From positions 1 to 6,305 of the forward strand of contig JAUVAR010000165.1 of NCBI GenBank assembly GCA_030591625.1: DNA of 6,305 bases, in the 5' to 3' direction. Positions within the stretch are counted from its first letter, which is position 1. Each line of letters begins with the position of its first letter. The notes under the pieces were generated by a model that was given only the letters and a program-made list of their open reading frames with translations, did no database searches and was not told the origin of the DNA. This document shows positions 1 through 5,794 of the stretch, piece after piece. The stretch is from Candidatus Zixiibacteriota bacterium (lineage in GTDB: Bacteria > Zixibacteria > MSB-5A5 > GN15 > FEB-12). The position numbers were made by a program, and so were the translations under genes.

Positions 1-714
1 CTTACCGCCAGTCTCGTTAGTAATCTTGCCCTTTAGCATTCTTCGCACCGGAACAGAATATACATCACGTTCGGAACCTGTCACCTCAAACGTAAACGAT
101 TCCTCAAAACCACTACCAAGTGCATCTTCATTTATAATTACAACCCCCTGCACCGACTCACCCGGCTTAACCTTATCGGGTAGCTTAACCGTGAAGCTCT
201 TCGATGCAACATCAGTCAATTTCAGATTGAGCACTTCGTCAGTTCTATTTTCAATCATAAACCCAGCTTTGGTTCGTGGTCGTTCATCGAACTGCGAGAC
301 ATCAATTATTGGAGGATTCACAGCGACCGGATAACTCGCTTCCGGTTTCACCTGAAGGTCAGCATTGATTTTCATAAAGACCTTATCCGCAGACATGTTC
401 GTAATAATATACGGACGTTTGGAAACATTTCCACGATAACGACCAGTTGCAAAAATAATATGAAGTCGCGCCGAATCACCCGGTGCAATCAATGAATCCG
501 AAAGCCATGATTTGGTACATCCACATCCCGGTACAACCTTTAATATTTCAAGCGGAACATCACCCGTGGAATAAATCCAAAAATCGTGAGTAAGAGTTGC
601 TTTTTGAACAGTCTTGCCAAAATTATAATCTGTTTCTGAAATACGACAATCTGAACCGGCAGAAACCGACACAGCCAGCACAAGCAGAACCAAAAGTATC
701 ATAAACTTTTTCAT
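1..714 (-). CDS. DUF1573 domain protein, exported, truncated by the left edge
   Basis: 238 codons are open from the ATG at 714 to the window edge with no stop, so the C-terminus is missing. Residues 1-19 form a signal peptide: MKK, a hydrophobic run, then Val-Ser-Ala before Gly20, a good signal peptidase I site. The body looks like two tandem beta-sandwich units. The first (about 25-122) carries the DUF1573 hallmark PGCGCT at 62-67 (Cys64, Cys66) followed by a 'hydrophobic-APG' turn at 76-79. The second (about 127-226) has the same Ig-like strand pattern but no cysteine motif. DUF1573 proteins are exported proteins of unknown biochemical role, common in Bacteroidetes-like bacteria. An AGGT Shine-Dalgarno lies at 718-721. 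The gene starts 45 nt after lepB in the same direction, so co-transcription is likely. The family call is firm; no molecular function can be assigned. Confidence 0.85.
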   Translation of the reverse strand, partial: MKKFMILLVLLVLAVSVSAGSDCRISETDYNFGKTVQKATLTHDFWIYSTGDVPLEILKVVPGCGCTKSWLSDSLIAPGDSARLHIIFATGRYRGNVSKRPYIITNMSADKVFMKINADLQVKPEASYPVAVNPPIIDVSQFDERPRTKAGFMIENRTDEVLNLKLTDVASKSFTVKLPDKVKPGESVQGVVIINEDALGSGFEESFTFEVTGSERDVYSVPVRRMLKGKITNETGGK

Positions 715-759
715 ATTACCTACATTCGAATTTTATAACAATTCTCGTTGAGAACCTAT

Positions 760-1449
760 TTATGAAATAATGTTAAACAATCTGTTCCAGCGCACTTTTT
801 CAAAGAAATGCACAGCATTGAATATAAACAATCTCGGTACAGAAAGCGGATCAGTGATAGAAACCTCAGGCGATTCAAGTTTTGATTCATTCCACGACCA
901 ATGAACCATCATCGCTTCACCCAAAATAAAGTTACGCGGTACAGTTCGCCAGAATCTTGAATCAGATGAATTATCACGATTGTCACCCATCATGAAATAT
1001 GATTTGGGTGGAACGACATAAGGTCCAAAATTGTCACGGCTATCTTTACCGCCAAGACCACGAGGGAATGTCGTTGGGTCAGAATTTTTTGAATATTGGG
1101 GATTCGTGAACTCGACTCCGTTTACGGTAAGGACTTTGTTTCTAACCTCAATCGTATCTCCGGGGATTCCTACACAACGTTTGATATATTTCGTTTTGCC
1201 ATCTATCGGCCAAAGGAAAATAACAACATCACCTGGTTCCGGGTCTTTGATTGCCGGGAGATGCCATCCGATTAACGGAAGCTCAGCCCCATAAATAAAC
1301 TTATTGGCCAAAAGAAAATCACCGATCAACAATGTATCTTCCATCGATCCAGATGGAATCTTATATGCTTCTACAACCGATGTTTTAATGACCAACGCCA
1401 AAACTACCGCGATAGCGATCTGCTTTATATTATCCCAAACTTCTTTCAT
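760..1449 (-). CDS. lepB: Signal peptidase I
   Basis: 229 residues. This enzyme cleaves signal peptides from proteins leaving the Sec or Tat pathway, on the outer face of the inner membrane. A single N-terminal membrane segment spans about residues 8-28. Box B follows as PSGSME at 32-37, with Ser35 the expected nucleophile. YIKR at 88-91 supplies the general base Lys90, and the 55-residue Ser-Lys spacing equals that of E. coli LepB. Box E is GDNRDNSSDSRFW at 155-167 (Asp156, Arg158). All catalytic residues are present. The protein is shorter than E. coli LepB, which has two membrane segments, and resembles the one-anchor form. An AAGG ribosome site at 1456-1459, 6 nt before the ATG, fixes the start. 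It follows rseP after 122 bp and appears to have its own promoter in that gap. The short tail ends in a basic/aromatic stretch (about 219-229). Confidence 0.97.
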   Translation of the reverse strand: MKEVWDNIKQIAIAVVLALVIKTSVVEAYKIPSGSMEDTLLIGDFLLANKFIYGAELPLIGWHLPAIKDPEPGDVVIFLWPIDGKTKYIKRCVGIPGDTIEVRNKVLTVNGVEFTNPQYSKNSDPTTFPRGLGGKDSRDNFGPYVVPPKSYFMMGDNRDNSSDSRFWRTVPRNFILGEAMMVHWSWNESKLESPEVSITDPLSVPRLFIFNAVHFFEKVRWNRLFNIIS

Positions 1450-1527
1450 ATTCTACCTTAAGGCTTTCTATGACCAAATTATATATACATTACTTGGTAC
1501 TGATTAATGGCCGATTAGTTTCAACGG

Positions 1528-1556
1528 ATTATAATCAGCCGGATAATCCAAGACAA
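1528..1556 (-). promoter_or_regulatory. Predicted sigma-70-type promoter for lepB
   Basis: Read on the minus strand, a -35 element TTGTCT (1551-1556) is separated by exactly 17 bp from a perfect -10 TATAAT (1528-1533). It sits between the rseP stop and the lepB start. Transcription would begin near 1520 and give a leader of about 70 nt. A second TATAAT occurs at 1478-1483 but lacks a good -35. The element suggests lepB and DUF1573 can be expressed separately from dxr-rseP. It is a prediction from motif match only. Confidence 0.6.
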
Positions 1557-1571
1557 GTTCAAATTCCTTTT

Positions 1572-2648
1572 CTATGGTGTATTAATAAAGCGCATAATAT
1601 CGTTATAAGTAACCAGTACTATCAATCCAAGAACCGCAATTACACCAACTTGCTGAGCCATAACCCTCGTTTTCATTGTCAATGGTGACCCCTTGATCTT
1701 CTCAATCAATAGGAACACAAGCTGTCCGCCATCCAAAACAGGAACAGGAAGAACATTCAAAACTGCCAAATTAATTGAGAGCAAAGCCATGAAACTAAAC
1801 AACCAGAACATCCCCCGCTTAGCAACCTGCCCCGATGTTTGCGCTATAAATACCGGCCCGCCAATTGCATCACCAGGCACCTGCCCACTTGCGTACATCC
1901 AAACAAAATCGACCGTCTGAGCAATCAAATAATTAGTCTGCATGAAACCATCAACGACTCCATCAACCAGGCCAACCGGTTCAAAAACATATCCTCGTCC
2001 AACGCCAATCAGAGCCATCGTATCAAGTCCGCCCTCTGCGTTCGGAAGATAACTCGTCTTGGGAGATATCTCTTTTGTCAATGTATCAACGCCGTGTAGC
2101 CATGTTATTATAGCAGATTGATCAATGAGCGGATGAATACGAACAGCCATCGAATCAAAACTTGTCACCACTTCATCGTTTACTGCCAGAATAATATCAT
2201 CAGGTACAATCCCGGCAGCTTCGGCGGGAGAACCAGCAGTCACCGATCCCACCCGAACCGAACTTTCATCAGGCATGGGACGACCGAATGTAATTAGTAC
2301 AAAGATAGAAAGAAATATTGCAAAGAAATAATTCATTGCAGGTCCGGCAATAATAACCGCCGCTCTTTGCCCAATCGTTTTGGACATAAACTCATCATCT
2401 GATCCGGTTGACTCTTCTTCCGGATTCTCTCCCGCCATTTTGACATATCCGCCAAGCGGAATAAGTCCAAGTTTATAATCTGTTCCTTTGTAATGTTTTG
2501 AAATGATAGTCGGAGGAAACCCGAGTGAAAATGCATCCACTCTGATACCGGCTCGCTTGGCGACCAAAAAATGCCCCAACTCATGTACAAAAACTAAAAC
2601 CCCAAGAACAAAAACAAATGATCCTGCTCCACCAAGAAAATCTAACAT
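1572..2648 (-). CDS. rseP: Site-2 family intramembrane zinc metalloprotease RseP
   Basis: 358 residues, family M50. These proteases cut transmembrane anti-sigma factors or leftover signal peptides inside the inner membrane. The zinc site HELGH is at 22-26 in the first membrane segment (about 11-30). A conserved GxxPLGGYVKMAGE-type loop lies at 61-74. GPAMNYFFA at 102-110 opens the second membrane segment. One PDZ domain covers about 129-195; the E. coli enzyme has two. The third zinc ligand is in NVLPVPVLDG at 298-307 (Asp306), followed by a final membrane helix near 333-348. All active-site elements are intact. The start is set by a GGAG site at 2657-2660, 8 nt upstream, inside the end of dxr. 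The ATG overlaps the dxr stop by 7 nt, so translation is probably coupled. The substrate cannot be read from the sequence: no anti-sigma/sigma pair is in view. Confidence 0.96.
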   Translation of the reverse strand: MLDFLGGAGSFVFVLGVLVFVHELGHFLVAKRAGIRVDAFSLGFPPTIISKHYKGTDYKLGLIPLGGYVKMAGENPEEESTGSDDEFMSKTIGQRAAVIIAGPAMNYFFAIFLSIFVLITFGRPMPDESSVRVGSVTAGSPAEAAGIVPDDIILAVNDEVVTSFDSMAVRIHPLIDQSAIITWLHGVDTLTKEISPKTSYLPNAEGGLDTMALIGVGRGYVFEPVGLVDGVVDGFMQTNYLIAQTVDFVWMYASGQVPGDAIGGPVFIAQTSGQVAKRGMFWLFSFMALLSINLAVLNVLPVPVLDGGQLVFLLIEKIKGSPLTMKTRVMAQQVGVIAVLGLIVLVTYNDIMRFINTP

Positions 2649-3808
2649 GCAAGTTTCTCCGTCATTTTTCCGGCAAATTCACGAGCTTGCCGGTCTGCAT
2701 CAATGATCTGATCCAAATCAGGGTCATTGACAATATCTATCTCTTCTATAGTACTTCGGATAATTCCAAATATTTCAACAAACTTTATTTTTTTTGAAAG
2801 AAATGCCTCAACTGCTACTTCATTTGATGCATTAAACAAGGCAGGGGCAGTTCCCCCGGTTCCGGCTACTTCAAAAGCTGTTTTCAAAGCAGGAAAACGA
2901 TCAAAATCAGGCTCTTCGAAAGTCAGCGGTGGAAGTTTAGTCCAGTCAATCTTCCCAAAATCAGACTCTACCCGCTCCGGATAGAATAATGCATAAGATA
3001 TCGGCAGACGCATATCCGGCACCGATAATTGCGCAATCACCGATGAATCAACAAACTCAACCATCGAATGGATTATCGACTGGGGATGCACCACCACTTT
3101 GATTTTATCAATCGGCATCGAAAATAGAATTGCCGCCTCAATTACTTCAAGTCCTTTGTTGGCCAGCGTAGCCGAATCTATGGAAATCTTCGGACCCATC
3201 TTCCAGGTAGGATGATCCAAAGCCTGCTCAACCGTTATAGCATCAAACTTATCGGCCTCAAGCGTCCTAAATGGGCCACCCGATGAGGTCAAGATCAGTG
3301 AGCGTATTTCTTCTTCCCGTCCCGCTAACTTCGCCTGCCAAATTGCTGAATGTTCAGAATCTATTGGCAGTACCTGAGCTCCCGTCTTTTCACAAAGCCG
3401 AGCAAAAAGTGGTCCACCTACAACGAGTGATTCTTTATTGGCAAGGGCGAGCTCACGTCCAAACTTGAGCGTCTCAAGTGAAACACGAAGTCCAGCAGCT
3501 CCCACTACAGCATTCAAAATAAGATCGGCATTTTCAATTGAAGCTAACTTAATAAGCTCTTCTTCACCGGCAAATATAGTAACGTTATTACTACTGAGCC
3601 TTGATTTCAATTCACTCGCAGCTTTTTTATCAACCAAACAAATGTAATCGGGCAGGAAGCGATGATATTGCTCCTCTATCAGATCAACATTCGAATTAGC
3701 TGCCAGAGCCCGAACACGGAAACGCTCAGAATGTTTTCCGATAACATCAAGAGCCGATTTGCCAATCGAACCGGTTGAACCAAGTATAACTATATTTTTC
3801 TTATCCAT
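2642..3808 (-). CDS. dxr: 1-deoxy-D-xylulose 5-phosphate reductoisomerase
   Basis: 388 residues, the usual length. The cytoplasmic enzyme converts 1-deoxy-D-xylulose 5-phosphate to 2-C-methyl-D-erythritol 4-phosphate with NADPH, the first committed step of the MEP isoprenoid pathway. The Rossmann motif GSTGSIG is at 10-16 and ALANKESLV at 121-129. The metal ligands are Asp150 and Glu152 (in DSEHSAIW) and Glu221 (in NKGLEVIEA). Substrate-binding residues are Ser176 in SSGGPF, His199 in HPTWKMGPK and Asn217/Lys218. The conserved VHPQSIIHSMVEF block is at 240-252, and the C-terminal helical domain covers about 300-388. Every key residue is present. The ATG at 3808 follows a purine-rich AGAAGG with only 2 nt of spacing, which is short. 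A small upstream open frame ends 8 nt inside dxr, so initiation may depend on coupling. The gene overlaps rseP by 7 nt. The usual upstream cdsA and uppS are not here. Confidence 0.97.
   Translation of the reverse strand: MDKKNIVILGSTGSIGKSALDVIGKHSERFRVRALAANSNVDLIEEQYHRFLPDYICLVDKKAASELKSRLSSNNVTIFAGEEELIKLASIENADLILNAVVGAAGLRVSLETLKFGRELALANKESLVVGGPLFARLCEKTGAQVLPIDSEHSAIWQAKLAGREEEIRSLILTSSGGPFRTLEADKFDAITVEQALDHPTWKMGPKISIDSATLANKGLEVIEAAILFSMPIDKIKVVVHPQSIIHSMVEFVDSSVIAQLSVPDMRLPISYALFYPERVESDFGKIDWTKLPPLTFEEPDFDRFPALKTAFEVAGTGGTAPALFNASNEVAVEAFLSKKIKFVEIFGIIRSTIEEIDIVNDPDLDQIIDADRQAREFAGKMTEKLAC
2657..2660 (-). promoter_or_regulatory. Ribosome binding site of rseP within the dxr 3' end
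   Basis: GGAG on the minus strand lies 8 nt before the rseP ATG at 2648, inside the last codons of dxr. It decides the rseP start, since the ATG itself shares ATGTTAG with the dxr terminus. The arrangement is typical of translational coupling. Confidence 0.7.
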
Positions 3809-3968
3809 CGCCTTCTAAACGAATCATGCCGGGTTTAGTTCCAAAAGAACAGCCCAGACAAAAAAGGGTTTCCAAAAGCTCTTGAAGAGTTGTGTCGGGT
3901 CTTGATTCTGCTTTAGCAGAATTGTGACCTGACACGTTAACATTTGATATACTAAAGCGGTAAGTCAC
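3801..3968 (-). CDS. Possible 55-residue small ORF overlapping the dxr start (unrecognised)
   Basis: A minus-strand frame is open from a TGA just upstream of 3968 to the TAA at 3801-3803. A GTG at 3968 has an AGGTGG-type ribosome site (AAGG at 3976-3979, 7 nt spacing). The peptide would be 55 residues, starting MTYRFSISNV and ending in RLEGDG. It has an acidic helix-like stretch DTTLQELLETLF (25-36) and a CLGC motif at 37-40. Its stop lies at nucleotides 6-8 of dxr, an 8-nt overlap. I do not recognise it. Against a real gene: the first half coincides with a 44-bp near-palindrome, and the length is within chance. For it: a good ribosome site, and an overlap that would compensate for the tight dxr Shine-Dalgarno spacing. 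It may be a leader peptide, a decayed gene end or part of a dispersed repeat. Confidence 0.28.
   Translation of the reverse strand: MTYRFSISNVNVSGHNSAKAESRPDTTLQELLETLFCLGCSFGTKPGMIRLEGDG
3892..3935. repeat. 44-bp near-perfect inverted repeat upstream of dxr
   Basis: Two 21-nt arms (3892-3912 and 3915-3935) face each other. The outer arms GTGTC/GACAC match perfectly. GGGTC faces GACCT, with four Watson-Crick pairs. A 3-nt internal loop follows, then ATTCTGCT faces AGCAGAAT around TT. At least 17 of 21 positions pair. There is no T-run directly after it on either strand, so it is a poor intrinsic terminator. The size and shape fit a REP/BIME-type or small non-autonomous element, or an RNA hairpin in the dxr leader. 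A further palindrome, CTCTTGAAGAG, follows at 3879-3889. Assignment as a dispersed repeat is inference, since only one copy is in view. Confidence 0.5.
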
Positions 3969-4028
3969 ACATCCACCTTGGCGGACTCAAGACCAACCGC
4001 AACCATCCAGAATACCTATATCAACGAA

Positions 4029-4065
4029 TAATAAGGAAGCGGCGAAGCAACTTTCTGCTTCGCCG
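4029..4065 (-). terminator. Rho-independent terminator of the peptidyl-prolyl isomerase gene
   Basis: A perfect 10-bp stem, CGGCGAAGCA with TGCTTCGCCG (4040-4065), encloses a 6-nt loop and starts 27 nt after the stop at 4093. On the minus strand it is followed by a T-rich, interrupted tract (CTTCCTTATTATT). It separates the isomerase unit from dxr. The stem is strong and the T-tract only moderate. Confidence 0.7.
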
Positions 4066-4092
4066 ACTTTCCCATAATTCATAAACCTTTAT

Positions 4093-4725
4093 TTACTTAG
4101 CATTACCATAGGCATCAGACTCATACGCCTTGAAAATCCAGGCAGGTTCTAATGGGCCTGATTTCTCCTGAGGAGAGGTCCATTTCGTATTGCCTGTCTT
4201 TATCGCTTCAATCTTATGCAGAACATCATAGCCCATCAGCAGCTGACCGTAGTTGGTATATTTATTGTCAAGACCAGCCGTAGAACGGTTCCGTCCAAAC
4301 CAGAGGAAAAACTGGGTACTGGCTGAATTGATATCAGGGGTACGAGCCGCCGATAGTGTTCCCTCTTTATGAGGAAGATCATTGAATTCAGCATTGATTG
4401 AGTATTTTACACCTGGACGTCCCACAACTTTAGCATTTCCACCCTGCGCCATAAAACCTTTTACAATTCTATGAAATTGGGTACTGTCATAAAACCCATC
4501 TTTGACTCTCGCCAGAAATGAATCTGCATGAGCCGGAGCAATATCACGATACAGCTCCATAGTAAGATTACCCTGATCTGTTTCGATTGTTACAATCGCA
4601 TTTTCAACATTACGTATCGGATGCTCAAGCTCCCCGCCTTCAGCCTTTTTTTGATCATCTGCTGTGCAGGCAAAGGCAAAGCCGACAATCATCAGTCCGG
4701 TTAAAACAATACTACTCTTTTTCAT
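4093..4725 (-). CDS. Cyclophilin-type peptidyl-prolyl cis-trans isomerase, predicted lipoprotein
   Basis: 210 residues from the ATG at 4725. This start is preferred over the in-frame ATG at 4737 because AGGA (4731-4734) lies 5 nt before it, while the earlier ATG has no ribosome site. The family isomerises X-Pro bonds and assists protein folding. The N-terminus MKK plus a hydrophobic run ends in Ala-Phe-Ala-Cys (Cys20), an atypical lipobox, so export with lipid anchoring in the periplasm is likely but not certain. The cyclophilin domain covers about 41-202 (numbered from 4725). The catalytic motif FHRIVKGFMAQGGN is at 84-97 (Arg86, Phe91, Gln94), followed by STQFFLWFG at 136-144. The LDNKYTNYG loop (152-160) has Gly where human CypA has Trp121 and Tyr where it has His126, a pattern seen in many bacterial, cyclosporin-insensitive forms. 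It is a single gene between its own promoter and terminator. Confidence 0.93.
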   Translation of the reverse strand: MKKSSIVLTGLMIVGFAFACTADDQKKAEGGELEHPIRNVENAIVTIETDQGNLTMELYRDIAPAHADSFLARVKDGFYDSTQFHRIVKGFMAQGGNAKVVGRPGVKYSINAEFNDLPHKEGTLSAARTPDINSASTQFFLWFGRNRSTAGLDNKYTNYGQLLMGYDVLHKIEAIKTGNTKWTSPQEKSGPLEPAWIFKAYESDAYGNAK

Positions 4726-4771
4726 AAATATCCTCATTCGATTTTCTTATTATATACTCATTGAAAGGGCG

Positions 4772-4800
4772 AATATATCTTAGCCCTCATTCTGTGTCAA
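4772..4800 (-). promoter_or_regulatory. Predicted sigma-70-type promoter of the isomerase gene
   Basis: On the minus strand a perfect -35 TTGACA (4795-4800) is followed, after 17 bp, by TATATT (4772-4777), five of six matches to consensus. Transcription should begin near 4765, about 40 nt before the start codon at 4725. It lies in the 94-bp gap after the upstream lipoprotein gene. It is the best promoter match I found in the window. Confidence 0.7.
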
Positions 4801-4831
4801 CTATCAACAATCAGCTCAATATCCTGTACTC

Positions 4832-5779
4832 TTACTCAAACTTTTCCTTCTCCAGATTGCTTTTAGGAGCAGGAGACGCCACAACCCCACTTGGCGACGA
4901 GATATGAATCTCCCGAACCGAAAAAGTATCTTGATTCTCAACATCTTGATGATAATCTGTATAAACCGTCAGCCCTACACTATTGGGCCATTCGTATCTC
5001 CAAAAAGTTATATCAAACACTCTGGCTGAGTCTGGACCATAAACTGCCACAACATCACCATATAGCGACCCAATCCCAATACCTTCGACCGTCTTCCCCT
5101 TAAAATCATTTGTCGAGTCACTGTCATCATTATCATTTACTATTAGATAATTTATAGTCTCAGAATTTGAGGCAATTGAGTCCTGCCCATCATCATTGAG
5201 AATCACGACAAACCCAAGTGATGCTTCATAATCTGCAATAATTATCCAATAATCATTGGGTACTACCAAATTATCCGGTTCGCCGTTATACGCTTTTATC
5301 GTTCCCCAATCATCATCAAGCCGGATAAACTGCGCCTGAGCATCTGCACCAGTACGGATCACCGACTCACGAATAATAATATCGACCTGTGCAGCATCAT
5401 TGACCTTAGCCCGTACAACTGCATATGGAAGTTCACCAGTGAAATAATAATCTGTCCGGACAATCCCTGAATCTAATGTCTGGGCCGACTGGTTCTTGAT
5501 CTGCCCATCACCTTCGATCAAACTGAAATGCACCGTCTGCCCCGCGAGTACACCACCATTTTTGTCTGTCACCTTGAACTCAAGAGTTGGTGAAACTAAT
5601 GTATCGCCAACATCTTTTCGATAGTACAACCCATTCATCGGGACAACATTGGCAGCCACTGTTGGTTCGGTTGGTGAGTCACCACAGGAGAGCATTGCTA
5701 TAGTTGACACGAACAGACAAAAACAGAGAGCTATAATCGGTCTCTGATTCAATCGTATATTCTTCATTCTAAAATTCAT
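4832..5779 (-). CDS. Predicted surface or periplasmic lipoprotein with Ig-like (Big-1-like) domain
   Basis: 315 residues. A long basic N-terminus (1-13) precedes a hydrophobic segment (14-31) ending Met-Leu-Ser-Cys, with Cys32 the likely lipidated residue. A Pro/Thr linker follows (35-41). Residues about 50-138 look like a bacterial Ig-like Big-1-type fold: DTLVSPTLEFKVTDKNGGVL, then a 'G-x-V-x-F-x-L' strand, a TLDSGIVRTDY turn and a closing beta-strand. The second half (about 145-292) is unassigned. It contains an Asp/Asn-rich loop (215-226, DNDDSDSTND) and a KTVEGIGIGS...GDVVAVYG segment (229-248). That segment resembles the 'GIxIGxxxxxVxxxYG' hairpin of several small beta-rich lipoproteins. 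It starts 15 nt after the upstream barrel gene. No clear Shine-Dalgarno precedes ATG 5779 or the in-frame ATG at 5767, so the start is uncertain. I cannot assign a function. Confidence 0.75.
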   Translation of the reverse strand: MNFRMKNIRLNQRPIIALCFCLFVSTIAMLSCGDSPTEPTVAANVVPMNGLYYRKDVGDTLVSPTLEFKVTDKNGGVLAGQTVHFSLIEGDGQIKNQSAQTLDSGIVRTDYYFTGELPYAVVRAKVNDAAQVDIIIRESVIRTGADAQAQFIRLDDDWGTIKAYNGEPDNLVVPNDYWIIIADYEASLGFVVILNDDGQDSIASNSETINYLIVNDNDDSDSTNDFKGKTVEGIGIGSLYGDVVAVYGPDSARVFDITFWRYEWPNSVGLTVYTDYHQDVENQDTFSVREIHISSPSGVVASPAPKSNLEKEKFE

Positions 5780-5794
5780 TTCAATAAACAGTGT

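Noticed and set aside
26..334. Plus-strand open frame of 102 codons
   Set aside because: It lies entirely antisense to the DUF1573 gene, has no family resemblance and is low-complexity Ser/Thr, as expected of a shadow frame.
735..759. Short hairpin (TTCTC/GAGAA) between lepB and DUF1573 as a terminator
   Set aside because: The stem is only 5 bp with a 3-nt loop and no solid T-run, too weak to separate the two genes.
1031..1294. Plus-strand open frames antisense to lepB and rseP
   Set aside because: They mirror conserved catalytic regions of the minus-strand genes and have no independent coding signs.
1478..1483. Second TATAAT upstream of lepB as an independent promoter
   Set aside because: No acceptable -35 sits 16-18 bp upstream. 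It is noted only as a possible secondary site.
2333..2590. Minus-strand alternative frame inside rseP
   Set aside because: It overlaps the HELGH and PDZ-proximal region of rseP in another frame and its product has no recognisable fold.
3809..4039. Promoter search for dxr
   Set aside because: I found no -35/-10 pair with good matches and spacing in the gap; calling one would be guesswork.
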